A DNA stretch of 64,000 nt from NCBI RefSeq assembly GCF_026586625.1, contig NZ_JAODIW010000005.1:310001-374000 (forward strand), written 5' to 3'. The DNA comes from Halobium salinum (GTDB lineage Archaea; Halobacteriota; Halobacteria; Halobacteriales; Haloferacaceae). A model generated the notes under the pieces. The model was not told the origin of the DNA, ran no database searches, and worked only from the letters and a program-made list of their open reading frames with translations. The translations under genes and the position numbers were made by a program. The stretch's first letter is position 1, and each line of letters opens with the position of its first letter. Shown piece after piece: positions 44,393 to 54,356 of the stretch.

Positions 44393-46759
44393 TCACGACA
44401 GCTTCAGCCCCTCGCCGAGCCTCGCCTCCCACCCGAAGCCGAGCTGTGCCTCCGTCCCGCCGTCGACGACGGAGTTCAGACCGAGGTACGACTCGTCCAC
44501 CACGAACGCCGCCGGGGGCAGGTAGCTGTTCACCCCGAGGTACGTGTGCCCGTCCAGTCGGCCCCACGGCGACAGCGGAACGATCCGTCCGACGGTGTGG
44601 GCCGGGCGCTCCTGATCGACGATCCGTTCGACTACTCCACGGGCTTCCTCGCCGACAGTCGGCGCGAGCACGACGACGAACTCCTGTGGACAGCAGACCA
44701 GGTCGCTGAACGGTGCAGCGAGCGGCCCGTCCGCGAGGTCCGACTCGCACACCGCTCGCTCTTCGCCGTTCATGGTCGCTCTTTCCGCCCGTTCTCCGTC
44801 GACGACGTCGCCATACTCGACGAGCGAGAAGAAGGTGCCCGCTCCCGTGGACTCGCTCCCGTCCCGCACCACCCCGCCGCCCTCACCATCACCGCCGTCG
44901 CTCCACGGAGCGACGGCCCAATGGACGGGCGTCGGCTCGACTCCTCCGAGGTAGATCTCGAGCATCCGTGCGAGCCCCCGCCTCGTCCCCCGTTGCTTGA
45001 ACAGGATCGGCGCCTCCGAGACGAGTGTCCGCTTCGACGCGTCGGTCCACGCGTCGTCCTCGGCGGTGGCGAGCCACGACCCCAGCCACGACAGATGCGG
45101 CGCCGGGATCGAGTCCGGATCGAGGTACTCGGTCAGCGTCTCGATCCCGTGGTCGACGTCACCGAACGTGTCCTCGAAGACGGAGAGGAAGCGTTCGAGG
45201 AACTTCGGGTCCTCCTCGTCCTCGACGTAGATGGTCGGCAAGTACTCCAGGTACGACTCGTGTGTGAGCGAGGTCTTCAGCGAGGTGACGCTCGGCGACG
45301 CGTACTGGGTTCCGACGAGGTCGATCCGGATCCAGAGGTACTGTCGGCCCTTCGCCTTCACGAGCACGTCGGTGGGGTTCGACTCGCCGACCGGAGTCCA
45401 CCTGACGACGCCGCCGTCTTCGTCCTTCGCGTCCCTGCAGTCGTCCGGTTCGACGTTGCCGTCCTCGTCGACGGGGCCCTCAGGTGCGACGTCACGATCG
45501 GTCACCGCATACCGGAGGTCGACGCGCGTTCCCGGCGGCTGGTCTCCGAGACCGAGGGCGATCCGGTAGTAGGTCGCCCGTATCTCGCCGAAGTCGAACC
45601 ACGTGTCGATACTGCCCGTGTACCCCTTCGGTCCGCGCAGGACCGTCTCCGTCGGTTCGAGGACGTATACGACCCACGCCCGGTCACCGTTCGTGCGCTC
45701 GTCACCGATCGCGTAGAGCTGTGGTCCCGGGTCGTCGCCGCACCCTCGACGCAGCGCACGACAGCTCCGTTTGAAACTCGAGAGCGGCTCGACTCTTCTC
45801 TCTCGCCAGGTGTATCGGTAGAGCGTCTGCTCACCCCCTGCGTCCGGGACGACGCCGATGATGAACTCGCCCGGTTCGACCGCCTCGATGCAGGCAGCCG
45901 ACGCGGGGAGTTGACGCGGACTGACCGTCGTCGTCCCGGCGTCGACGCGTTCGACGTTGGCACTTCCTTCTCGGGTGACGACGGCGCGCCCGATGAGCAC
46001 CGGCCGACCCTCCTCATCACCCTCTCTGGTGTCGGTGGGCCTGTCGACGTCGAGCACGGTGAGCGTTCCCTCGTCGTCGACGGTGAGGTCCCGTGGTCGC
46101 TGGAGGCCCTCGACGACGACCGTCGCCGTCCCGGCAGCGTTCATCCTCGCCACGAACCCCGCACCGACCTCGGATCCGCGGTCGAGCACGTAACACCCGC
46201 CCTTCGGTCCGCGGACGACCCTGATCGGGTCGCTGAAGCGTAGGCTGTCCGCGCTCTCGACCACCCAGCGCGTCTGCCGGAGCCGTACGGACAGCCCCTG
46301 GACATACGCCCGCCGACGACCGCGGTCCTTTGACTCACTATCGACCCCGTCGATGTCGGCCGACGCGGTCGGCTCCCCCGCCGGGTCTATCTGCCCAACG
46401 ACGTACACTGTCTCGTCCGTGACGCAGCACGCCGTCGGCCTCGCGCCGGGGTCGAATCCGAGGCCGTCACAGGCCAGTCGCTTGAACGGCACGCCGGTGC
46501 CGACAGCACGGTGGAGCGCGCCATCCGCCCCGAGCGCGTACAGCGTCCCCCGGCAGTCGACGTCGACGTCGAGCGGTTCGCCGAGTTCCCCTCGCTCGAC
46601 CGTGACGGGTGCGACGTACGTCGCCGTGAACTCCTTCTCGAGTGTGATTCCCTCGTCCGTGATCGCGAGGTTGTCGGTCTTCCAGCCTTCTCTGTCGCCG
46701 ACCTGCCAGGCCTCCCACTCCGCGCGGGTTCGGGTGTCGACGACGGTGAACTCGTCCAT
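44393..46759 (-). CDS. Tail protein, gpI-like, of an eCIS (Afp12/13-position)
   Basis: A 788-residue protein, last in the leftward structural operon. The C-terminal half contains the phage tail protein I pattern: YLEYLPTIYVEDEEDPKFLERFLSVFE, then HGIETLTEYLDPDSIPAPHLSWLGSWL and FKQRGTRRGLARMLEIYLGG. The N-terminal half has repeated strand motifs (CRGTLYALGADG, GCYVLDRGSEVG, LTVDDEGTLTVLDV) that look like a beta-propeller, perhaps receptor-binding. The start at 46759 lies two bases after the stop of the baseplate-J gene (overlapping start at 46780 is possible). It should link the baseplate to the fibres. Confidence 0.82.
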   Translation of the reverse strand: MDEFTVVDTRTRAEWEAWQVGDREGWKTDNLAITDEGITLEKEFTATYVAPVTVERGELGEPLDVDVDCRGTLYALGADGALHRAVGTGVPFKRLACDGLGFDPGARPTACCVTDETVYVVGQIDPAGEPTASADIDGVDSESKDRGRRRAYVQGLSVRLRQTRWVVESADSLRFSDPIRVVRGPKGGCYVLDRGSEVGAGFVARMNAAGTATVVVEGLQRPRDLTVDDEGTLTVLDVDRPTDTREGDEEGRPVLIGRAVVTREGSANVERVDAGTTTVSPRQLPASAACIEAVEPGEFIIGVVPDAGGEQTLYRYTWRERRVEPLSSFKRSCRALRRGCGDDPGPQLYAIGDERTNGDRAWVVYVLEPTETVLRGPKGYTGSIDTWFDFGEIRATYYRIALGLGDQPPGTRVDLRYAVTDRDVAPEGPVDEDGNVEPDDCRDAKDEDGGVVRWTPVGESNPTDVLVKAKGRQYLWIRIDLVGTQYASPSVTSLKTSLTHESYLEYLPTIYVEDEEDPKFLERFLSVFEDTFGDVDHGIETLTEYLDPDSIPAPHLSWLGSWLATAEDDAWTDASKRTLVSEAPILFKQRGTRRGLARMLEIYLGGVEPTPVHWAVAPWSDGGDGEGGGVVRDGSESTGAGTFFSLVEYGDVVDGERAERATMNGEERAVCESDLADGPLAAPFSDLVCCPQEFVVVLAPTVGEEARGVVERIVDQERPAHTVGRIVPLSPWGRLDGHTYLGVNSYLPPAAFVVDESYLGLNSVVDGGTEAQLGFGWEARLGEGLKLS

Positions 46760-46761
46760 CC

Positions 46762-49125
46762 TCACGCCTCCCGTCCGCACTGGGACGCTCGCGGATCGAA
46801 CTGCGCGGTGACCGTGTGCTCGACCGGAGTGGGCAACTCCTCGTCGTCGATTGCGACGCCCCCGTCGGCGGCGACCTCGCGATCCGGTGGCGGACGGATG
46901 TCGAGTCGGGTCACGCAGTCGACGCCCCGAACGCCCTCGATTACCTCGTACAGTTCCGACGGGTAGACGTCGCGCCCGAACGGCCAGCCGTCACCCTCGA
47001 ACCCTCTCAGCGGGTCGAGGAACTCGTCCAGCGCCTCCCTGACGGCCTCTTCTCGGTCCGTGACCCCGAATCCGGCGTCAAGGCGAACCTCGACGGTGAC
47101 GCCGATCTCGACGTATCTAGGGGCCTCCACGACCACCCGGTCGGTCACCAGCCGGTGGCGGTCGAGGTGACGCTGGACTGCCGCGCGGAAATTGTCACTC
47201 GGTGTCGGCCGCGACGACCGGGAGTACGGAACGACGACGACGCGGACCTGGTGGTGGGGTTCGCAGTAGCCGGGATGCACCTCGCCGGTCTCGTCGGTCC
47301 CTCCACCGGCCCCGTCCGTGCTGCTGCTCTCCGCTTCTGGCTTCTCCGCTTCGGTGTGCGAGCCAGGGACCCCGGGCTCGACATCGTTTCCCGTTCCGTG
47401 TCCACACCCCGAGTCGACCACGGGAGACCGGGAGGGCCGCTCAACCGCCTCCATCGTGACGAGCCGTGCGGCCGCCCGTCCGAACCGCAGTCCTGGTGTG
47501 TGGGTCGCCACGTGCTCGTAGTCCGCAAGTGAGACCATCCGGTACGGTTCGAGTCGATCCTCCTGTAGCCGGTCGAACGCCTCTTCGACGGATTCGGCGT
47601 CCACTCCACCGGTCGCCGCCGCGGGCTGTGTAACCGTGAGGTGTCCGAGATCCGCCTTCATGAACTGTCCGCTCACGCTTCGGCACCCCAGCACTCCCTC
47701 GTCCGCATCGACGCCGGGGAGCAGCGGCGCCGCGAACGCCCACGTCGTCGAGGGGGGAAGGTTCCCTTCGACGCCCCCGCCGACGACGTACCGCGTGGTG
47801 GTGATTCGTGCCCCCTCCGGTGGGAGTTTCCCCCGCGAGCCGTCACCGAACGTGACCGCACCGCGTGCTGGGTCCAAAACGAAGACCTCGTCGCGTGGAC
47901 CCGTTCCGTCGAAGTCGTCCCGCTGCTCCCAGTCCACCCCGTCGACGAGGACCGTGGGAGCCGAGTCGTCGTCGACGAGGAGCGTCGTCACCCGCTCCCT
48001 GCCGACGTTCACCTCCGCGGCGAACGGTGGGGGGAGCGTGAATCCGAACGTCTGGTCGGGAAGCCCTGTCGACCTCGCCCAGTTTCCGCTGGGGAACCTA
48101 CCACCCGTCGCGTCGTCGTTCGTGGATTCGAGGGGCTCGGGGTCCCCCTCGCGGTCAACGGTCCAGCGATGCTCGACGCGGACGATGTTCAGTTCGATCG
48201 AATCGATTCGTGGGGAGATCTCGTACGTCCCCGTCTTCAGGACACACCGGATCCACTGGTGTCTCTCGTCGCGTGTGAAGAGGTCGACCGGCTCCTTCTT
48301 CCAGTTCTTTTCGGGATACTCGAGGACGATTTGTCCGCTCCGGTAGAACCGGTTCACCAGTCGGTCGGCTCTCGTGTCGTCGTTCGCGACCGTCATCGGT
48401 TTCCAGACGCCGTTCACAGCTCCGTTCGATGCCTCGCCGTCCTCCGGAACGTAGTGCTCCCACTGCACCTCGACCGGCGGCTCGAAGTCTTCCGGCTCGG
48501 ACCACGAGTCCGCGCTCGCCCCGTATGTCGCCGGTTCGGGGAGGTCCACCTCGTGGAGTCGGACCGCGAGCGAGAGGTCGATGTCGCCGGCGAATGGGTC
48601 CCCCTCGAAGCCGAGGTAGAGTGCGCTCTCTGCGGTCGCCGACTCGTCGAACGGGGCGAAGTGCATCCCGGGCATTCGGTTCGCGGCCGAGTGGTCGATC
48701 CGACCGCGGTCCCCGTCGGTGACGACCCGCGCGAGTCGCGCCGAGGTCAGCCTCGCGTGTTCCGTCGTCTCGAACCCGTAGGTTCTGTCGGCGTCGTCGG
48801 TCGCGTAGAGCTTCGCCGACGGCTCGATTTCGATGTGCCCCACCGTTTCGGGAAGCGAGACGTTCAGGTCGACAGTCGCCGGCCGCGGTGGCCGGGGCTG
48901 CTCGCCCAGCAACGCGAGGTACTTCAGCCGGTGGGCGTCGGTGACCCGGTCGAGCTGGTACGTGTACGTCTCGGCGACCCACGCGAGGAGTTCGAGGAGC
49001 GTGATTCCGGGGTCGGAGGCGTTGTGGTCGGTCCACTGGTCGGCGTAGACCGGGATGCGTCTCCGTGCGTCGTCGACGATTTCCTCGTACGTGCGGTCGT
49101 CTAAATCCGGTATCTCGAGACTCAT
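46762..49125 (-). CDS. Baseplate J-like protein B
   Basis: A 787-residue baseplate protein. Starting MSLEIPDLDDRTYEEIVDDA, it shows DPGITLLELLAWVAETYTYQLDRV, the usual opening of Afp11-type baseplate proteins, and later a J-like segment (VFVLDPARGAVTFGDGSRGKLPPEGA). C-terminal: DPLRGFEGDGWPFGRDVYPSELYEVIEGVRGV. It overlaps the preceding J gene by four bases (ATGA) and is followed two bases later by the gpI-like gene. It should form part of the hexagonal baseplate around the spike. Confidence 0.88.
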   Translation of the reverse strand: MSLEIPDLDDRTYEEIVDDARRRIPVYADQWTDHNASDPGITLLELLAWVAETYTYQLDRVTDAHRLKYLALLGEQPRPPRPATVDLNVSLPETVGHIEIEPSAKLYATDDADRTYGFETTEHARLTSARLARVVTDGDRGRIDHSAANRMPGMHFAPFDESATAESALYLGFEGDPFAGDIDLSLAVRLHEVDLPEPATYGASADSWSEPEDFEPPVEVQWEHYVPEDGEASNGAVNGVWKPMTVANDDTRADRLVNRFYRSGQIVLEYPEKNWKKEPVDLFTRDERHQWIRCVLKTGTYEISPRIDSIELNIVRVEHRWTVDREGDPEPLESTNDDATGGRFPSGNWARSTGLPDQTFGFTLPPPFAAEVNVGRERVTTLLVDDDSAPTVLVDGVDWEQRDDFDGTGPRDEVFVLDPARGAVTFGDGSRGKLPPEGARITTTRYVVGGGVEGNLPPSTTWAFAAPLLPGVDADEGVLGCRSVSGQFMKADLGHLTVTQPAAATGGVDAESVEEAFDRLQEDRLEPYRMVSLADYEHVATHTPGLRFGRAAARLVTMEAVERPSRSPVVDSGCGHGTGNDVEPGVPGSHTEAEKPEAESSSTDGAGGGTDETGEVHPGYCEPHHQVRVVVVPYSRSSRPTPSDNFRAAVQRHLDRHRLVTDRVVVEAPRYVEIGVTVEVRLDAGFGVTDREEAVREALDEFLDPLRGFEGDGWPFGRDVYPSELYEVIEGVRGVDCVTRLDIRPPPDREVAADGGVAIDDEELPTPVEHTVTAQFDPRASQCGREA

Positions 49126-52100
49126 TTCGTCACCTCGTTCGCGTCGGCTCCCGTGCCCGTCTCGGGGTCGCCCCCGACCGCGACGTCGTGGCTCCCGCTG
49201 AACACGAGCGTGTCGGCGGTCACCCGGGGCAGTCGGTCCTCGTCGCTCGCGACGACGTGATTCCGGTCGCTCCCGCTGAACGTCACGACGAGTCGCGATA
49301 CCCGGTCGACACCCTCGACGCGTTCGAGCAGGGCGTAGAAATCCGAGAGACAGGGCAGGTCGCCGAAGGCCCACCCCGACCCGTCGGGGCCACCGGTCAG
49401 CGGGTGTAAGAACGACTCCAGTCGCCCGGTCGCGCGCTCTTCGACCGCGGCGACGCTCGGAGCGCCCTCGTCCACCACGAGCGTCGTCCCGATACGCACC
49501 GCGAGGTAGCTCGGTCCTCGGACCACGACCTGTTCGGGCGCCACTCGCGTCACCGGCGCGGGTGCGTACGTCCGCAGCGTCTCTTCGACCCGTCGCCGGA
49601 CCTCCGGCGACAGCGTCGGCTTCGCCTCGCTCGTCCGTGGGACCAGGAGCACCGTCACCCATCCGGGACGAGTCGTCCCGGCCCGGTCCATCCCCGGGAT
49701 GCACCGCACTCTAGCGAGTTCCCGCGACGCTGACATCGAGAGGCGTTCGAAGTCCGCGGCCGTGACCGCCCGGTTGCGGTCTTCGAGGGTCCGCGCCGCG
49801 CGTTCGACCGCCCGTCTCGTCCGCTCGGCGTCGGCACCGCCTCTCCCGGCGTCCGGGTTGGTGACCCCCTCGACGTAAGGGAGTGCCGTGACTAGCGCGG
49901 CGACGGTCTCCGCCGGGACGTTCCCGTCGACGCCGCCGCCCGTCCGGTAGCTCGTCTTGACGTTGTCCTCTCCGATCGGTGGGATGGCCCCGCTGTCCCC
50001 GTCGCCGAACGTGAGTCGGCCCTCGGTCCGGTCGACGACGTAGTGCCGGTCGTCGGCCGTCGACTCCACAAAGTTCTCGACCGCCGTCCACCGGACCCAG
50101 AAGGCCGTCGTGCCGCCGTCCTCTTCGGTCCGCTCGTCGACCGCCTCGGGGTCCTCCTCCGTCAGCGCCTCGCGTTCGTCTACGGTGCGTGCCGGCAGTT
50201 CGTCGACCCAGACGGCCTCCTCGATCACCGGCTGATTGCCGAACGCGAACGTCTGGCCGTCCGATCCGTTGCTCGACCCGAGGACCTCCTCGGACACCGT
50301 TCGGACGTTGTCGGCCCATCCCGCGTTGAGATAGAGCCCACGCGCACGGAGCGTCGGCGGCGTCGTCGTCCACTGTGGGCTCGTCGCCAGGACTGCCGGT
50401 TCGAGGGGCTCACAGACTCCTACTTCGCTCGCCGTCGGGACGCCGCTGACGGTCGCACCCCTCTCGTTCGTTCGAGACTCGGCAGCCGCCTCTGCGGTGT
50501 CTCCGAACAGCGTCTCGACGTCCGGCGTCTCGAGCGCGACGGTTCCTGAGACCTCCTGGTCCGTGGTCAGCTCCGTCCTCACGACGAGCGTTCCACCCGG
50601 CGGGACGACGAACTCACCCGGGGTCTGAGTCTCGGCCCGGCCGTCGAGGGGTCGTCTCCACCTGTCGACGACGAGCGTGTAGCCTGCGAGCCCGAACGCC
50701 TGGTCGGTCGTGTTCTCGACGCGGAACTGCTGGTTCTCGACGTCGAACAGGATTCGGAGCGCCTGTTCACCGCCAGGGACGTCTCTCGCATCGCCAGCCG
50801 TCACGTCGACATCGAACTGGCTCTCGCTCACCAGCTGGGCGCGGACCCAGTGGCGGAGCCGTCCGAACCGCTCGAACGGCTCCGTCGCCTCGGGGAACAC
50901 GAGTCCGACGATGCCACGACGGGTGAGGCCCTCCGTTCCGTCCTCGGTACTCAGTGGTTCCCACACCTCACCGCCGGGGTCGTCTGGACCGGCCGTCATA
51001 TACTCCCAGCGCGTCCGCGGGTAGAACCCGATCGGGTACGTCTTGTCCACGGCCGAGAACAGCACCTGTATCGGGCCGTCGTCGAGCGGACCGTCGAACC
51101 CGAGGTAGAGCGTCTCCTTCGGGTCCTCGACGAGTCTGTCCGCGACCTCACTGAACGGCTGGACCTCGGTCGTCACGTCCGGCCGTAGCGTTCGTGCCTC
51201 GTCGAGTCCGTACGACCCACTGTTGTGTGTGACTACGTGCTGTGGGACTACCTCCAGCGTCCCGGTCGAACCCACCTGTGGACTCTCCGCGCCATCGGTG
51301 CCACCGTTACCGCCACTACCGTCGCCACCCCCGTTCTCGCCGTTCCCATCTGAGACCACCGCAAGCGGTGGGTAGTCGATGGTCAGTTTCTGGAACGCGG
51401 GGACGGCCTCGTGGATCATCTCCCAGATGACTGGGTCGTCCTTCCCTGGGTTCACTTGCTGGTTGTCGTCGGCGTAGAACAGTCCCGTATTGAACTGGAG
51501 GTAACCGTCCTCTTGGACCCTGGCTCGTATCCAGTGGTGCTCGTGACCGGAGACGGCCGCGGGCTCGGTGTCCGTCGGGACCTCGAACTGGACGTATCGC
51601 TCGTCTCCATTCCACAGTTCGTCCTCTTCTAATTCGAGGTACGTCCATCCCGACCCGTTCCAGTACTCCCACGAGAGATCGATGCTCCGCGTCGTATCCT
51701 TAGGGTCGAAGGTCTCGGGCTCCGGAACAGCCGGTAGCGGGGCACTGTTTGTCTGCATCCCTTCGAACGTCAGCTTCACCGTCATCCCTTTCTTCGAGAA
51801 CGCCTCGTCGGAGGCGACGTAGAACGCATCGAGCGGGAGCGGCATCTCGCCGAACGGGTAGAGGTTCGGCTCGTCTGAGCCCTTCGTCGGCAGCGGCACG
51901 TCGTTGGCGAAGAGCATGTCGGCGAGGAGAACCGGAGCGTTCTGTGAGTCGGTCCCCCCGTCGGTGGTGAACGAGCCAGCGTTGGAGTCCGCCCCTCCCT
52001 GCGAGCCTGCACCGATCCCATAGCTGACCAGCGAGAGTCCGACCGACGAGACGCTTGTTTCGTACAGGTCCGCGTCGAGGCTGGCCGGTGAGCTGCACCG

Positions 52101-52946
52101 AACCCATCGCGTCTCGATCTCGGTGACCCGCGGCTCCGCCCCTGCCGGAGTCTCCTCGACGGACTCCTCACTCACCGGAAGCGTGGTCTCGACGAACTCG
52201 CTCTCGGGTTCCAGTTTGAACCTGAGGACGACGGTATCGCCGGACGTTTCAGGACGGGGTCGACGGGGAAGCGCGTGCCACCCCTCGACCGACTCATCGT
52301 CGACCAGCGCCGTGCCGTAGTACTCCCATCGGAGCGTGTCGAAGGCGTCCACGTCCGACCCCTCGAGTCGAAGCTCGAACTCCGTGGTCGGCGTCAGCGT
52401 GAAGAAATCGGTGTGGCCCAGGTAGAGCACGTGTTCCTGAACGTTCTCTCCGGTGAACAGCTGTGTCCCGTCACCCGATTCGAGCTGGGTCCCGTGTTCG
52501 AAGATTGCGTCGTCGTCAGGGCTGACACTGTACACCGCGTCGAGACGTGCCGGCGTCGCCTCGAAACCCATTCCCTCGGGAACCTCGAACACCCGTTCCG
52601 TCCCCTCTCCGTCGGGCGGAGCGACCGCCTGCGTCCCTGCGGAAATCCGAACGTTCTCCGCGAGCCCCTCGGCGACCTGGAAGACGAGCGGGAGCCGCGC
52701 GGGCTGGGGAGGCGCCCTGTTGAACCCGAGCGCGTCGAAGAACGCCACGCGGTGTTTCTCGGGTGCCCGGTCGAGACGGGTGGTGACGTCGGCAGCGACG
52801 TCGGCGAAGAGACGCAACATGGCCGTCCCCACGTCGCCCTCGTCTGGGTCCCACTCGGGCGTGTAGCTCCGCGCGCGCTCGATTGCCTCCTCGAGTAACT
52901 CGGCTCGTCGTCGACCGTCGATGGGGGGTGGTGTCGGCTCCGTCAT
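49122..52946 (-). CDS. Baseplate J-like protein A (large)
   Basis: A 1274-residue baseplate protein, paralogous to the next gene. The opening WDPDEGDVGTAMLRLFADVAADVTTRLDRAPE and the late EGRLTFGDGDSGAIPPIGED segment identify the family; the C-terminus has HPLTGGPDGSGWAFG. Around residues 755-810 is an inserted domain resembling a lamin-tail/immunoglobulin-like fold (QFRVENTTDQAFGLAGYTLV and FVVPPGGTLVVRT), which is not in every homologue. It is larger than most Afp11/12 proteins. The start at 52946 lies 42 nt after the gp25 stop. Confidence 0.87.
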   Translation of the reverse strand: MTEPTPPPIDGRRRAELLEEAIERARSYTPEWDPDEGDVGTAMLRLFADVAADVTTRLDRAPEKHRVAFFDALGFNRAPPQPARLPLVFQVAEGLAENVRISAGTQAVAPPDGEGTERVFEVPEGMGFEATPARLDAVYSVSPDDDAIFEHGTQLESGDGTQLFTGENVQEHVLYLGHTDFFTLTPTTEFELRLEGSDVDAFDTLRWEYYGTALVDDESVEGWHALPRRPRPETSGDTVVLRFKLEPESEFVETTLPVSEESVEETPAGAEPRVTEIETRWVRCSSPASLDADLYETSVSSVGLSLVSYGIGAGSQGGADSNAGSFTTDGGTDSQNAPVLLADMLFANDVPLPTKGSDEPNLYPFGEMPLPLDAFYVASDEAFSKKGMTVKLTFEGMQTNSAPLPAVPEPETFDPKDTTRSIDLSWEYWNGSGWTYLELEEDELWNGDERYVQFEVPTDTEPAAVSGHEHHWIRARVQEDGYLQFNTGLFYADDNQQVNPGKDDPVIWEMIHEAVPAFQKLTIDYPPLAVVSDGNGENGGGDGSGGNGGTDGAESPQVGSTGTLEVVPQHVVTHNSGSYGLDEARTLRPDVTTEVQPFSEVADRLVEDPKETLYLGFDGPLDDGPIQVLFSAVDKTYPIGFYPRTRWEYMTAGPDDPGGEVWEPLSTEDGTEGLTRRGIVGLVFPEATEPFERFGRLRHWVRAQLVSESQFDVDVTAGDARDVPGGEQALRILFDVENQQFRVENTTDQAFGLAGYTLVVDRWRRPLDGRAETQTPGEFVVPPGGTLVVRTELTTDQEVSGTVALETPDVETLFGDTAEAAAESRTNERGATVSGVPTASEVGVCEPLEPAVLATSPQWTTTPPTLRARGLYLNAGWADNVRTVSEEVLGSSNGSDGQTFAFGNQPVIEEAVWVDELPARTVDEREALTEEDPEAVDERTEEDGGTTAFWVRWTAVENFVESTADDRHYVVDRTEGRLTFGDGDSGAIPPIGEDNVKTSYRTGGGVDGNVPAETVAALVTALPYVEGVTNPDAGRGGADAERTRRAVERAARTLEDRNRAVTAADFERLSMSASRELARVRCIPGMDRAGTTRPGWVTVLLVPRTSEAKPTLSPEVRRRVEETLRTYAPAPVTRVAPEQVVVRGPSYLAVRIGTTLVVDEGAPSVAAVEERATGRLESFLHPLTGGPDGSGWAFGDLPCLSDFYALLERVEGVDRVSRLVVTFSGSDRNHVVASDEDRLPRVTADTLVFSGSHDVAVGGDPETGTGADANEVTK

Positions 52947-52988
52947 CGGTCGCTCCTTCGCCGGTTGTGTGTCGAACTGCGTTGTGGG

Positions 52989-53381
52989 TCACTCATTGAT
53001 GTAAAACGGGTAGACGAGGTTTCCCTCGACGTTGGTCTCTCGGATGCGGTACTCGACGGAGATGAGGAGCTTTCCGACGCTGATCTGCCCGGCTGAGACG
53101 TCGACGTTCAGCACCTCGATTCGAGGCTCCCACTCGAGGAGCGCGTCCATGACGCTCGTCTCGATCATCGTCAGCGTCGCCATGTTGACCGCTGCGAAGA
53201 CGAAGTCGTGGATGCCGCAGCCGAAGTCCGGTCGCATGACACGCTCACCCTTCGCGGTCCCGAGGATAATCCAGATGGCCTGTTCGACGTCCTCTTTCGT
53301 GACCGCGACGGCGATGTCTCTGTCCCTGTCCGGCTCGACCGGAAACGCCCATCCCGTTCCGAGGAAATTCTCTTTCGTCAT
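52989..53381 (-). CDS. gp25-like baseplate wedge protein
   Basis: A 130-residue protein of the phage T4 gp25 / Afp9 family: FLGTGWAFPVEPD at the start, then EDVEQAIWIILGTAKGERVMRPDFGCGIHDFVF and a final strand YRIRETNVEGNLVYPFYI. The conserved EPR-type motif appears as EWEPRIEV. It triggers sheath attachment on the baseplate in related machines. The ATG at 53381 lies 8 nt after the PAAR stop and is preferred; a start at 53414 would overlap PAAR. Confidence 0.92.
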   Translation of the reverse strand: MTKENFLGTGWAFPVEPDRDRDIAVAVTKEDVEQAIWIILGTAKGERVMRPDFGCGIHDFVFAAVNMATLTMIETSVMDALLEWEPRIEVLNVDVSAGQISVGKLLISVEYRIRETNVEGNLVYPFYINE

Positions 53382-53389
53382 CGTCGTTC

Positions 53390-53692
53390 TCACCCGATTA
53401 TCACCGTCGGACACCCCATGGCGATGGTGTTCGGCGGGCCAGCCTCGGGGATCACGTCTCCCTGTCGAGCGGCCGGGAGGTTGTTTATCAACACCGTTGT
53501 GCTCCCCAGCGTGACGACGCCCCCGACGTGTGGGGTGGCGGCTGGAGGCGGGAGAACGAGCGGACAGGTGTGCATGTCGGCGAGCGCCCGCCAGGCGGGT
53601 TTCCCACCGATGAGGACGGTCGGACTCCCCGGACTCCCGGTGAGCGGTGTTCCGTGGCTCGTCTGATCGAGTACGCGTGCAGCTGGTGGCAT
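53390..53692 (-). CDS. PAAR-repeat spike-tip protein
   Basis: A 100-residue PAAR protein (Afp10-like). It opens MPPAARVLDQTSHGTPLTG, then has GSPTVLIGGKPAWRALADMHTC, and ends in INNLPAARQGDVIPE and MGCPTVIIG. PAAR proteins cap the spike with a metal-binding sharp tip; His and Cys candidates are visible. It lies between gpV and gp25 with short gaps (19 and 8 nt), in the same transcript. Confidence 0.92.
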   Translation of the reverse strand: MPPAARVLDQTSHGTPLTGSPGSPTVLIGGKPAWRALADMHTCPLVLPPPAATPHVGGVVTLGSTTVLINNLPAARQGDVIPEAGPPNTIAMGCPTVIIG

Positions 53693-53711
53693 GGTTGGAT
53701 TCGTTGTCTCC

Positions 53712-54356
53712 TCAGTTTATTTTCACGAGTGAGCCTTTCAGCGTCAGTATCCCGCCGGCTTCGACGGTCACGTTCCCCGTTCCCTTGATGGTAATCATCT
53801 TCGACTCGACGTTGACGTTCAGGTTACTCTTGATGTTGATATCCCCGGGAACGGATTTGAACTCGATCGTGTTCTTTCCCGTCTTGTCCTTGAGCTGTAT
53901 CTTCTCGCCGCCAGTCGAATCGTCGAGAACCACCGAGTGACCGGCATTCGTCTTGATTTCGACCTTCTCGGCGCGTTCGGTATCGTCAAGCGTTATCTCG
54001 TGACCGCTCCGCGAGCGAATCTTCCGGATGTTGTTCTTCCCGTCGGCGTTGTCCACGGGGGGCTTCTCGGCGGCGCTCCACAGCGCCCCGATGACGTACG
54101 GGTAGTGGATGTCGCCCTGCTCAAAGGCGACGAGCACCTCGTCATCGACCTCTGGGAGAAAATACGTCCCCCGGTCTTTTCCCGCCATCGTCCGGGCGGT
54201 GCGTGCCCAGAAACTCTGTTGGTCCTCGTCTCGCCACGGGTAGCGGATCTGGACTCGTCCCATCCCTTCGGGGTCCTTGTTGTCGGTCACGATGCCGGTG
54301 GCGACGCCGCGGATGCCCTCCTCGGGCGGCTCCTCGGTGAACTCGCCGAAGCTCAT
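53712..54356 (-). CDS. Spike protein, gpV/VgrG C-terminal type
   Basis: A 214-residue spike protein. The N-terminal OB-fold (GVATGIVTDNKDPEGMGRVQIRYPWRDE...) is as in phage gpV and VgrG; the C-terminal beta-helix is made of short repeated strands (KVEIKTNAGHSVVLDDSTG, KIQLKDKTGKNTIEFKSVPG), ending in TLKGSLVKIN. It would form the needle bearing the PAAR tip. The start at 54356 overlaps the gpD gene end by four bases. In many systems this module is fused to gpD; here the two are separate genes. Confidence 0.9.
   Translation of the reverse strand: MSFGEFTEEPPEEGIRGVATGIVTDNKDPEGMGRVQIRYPWRDEDQQSFWARTARTMAGKDRGTYFLPEVDDEVLVAFEQGDIHYPYVIGALWSAAEKPPVDNADGKNNIRKIRSRSGHEITLDDTERAEKVEIKTNAGHSVVLDDSTGGEKIQLKDKTGKNTIEFKSVPGDINIKSNLNVNVESKMITIKGTGNVTVEAGGILTLKGSLVKIN

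Noticed and set aside
47641-49104. 487-residue open frame on the plus strand
   Set aside because: Shadow of the baseplate J-like gene; Arg/Val-rich with no motif.
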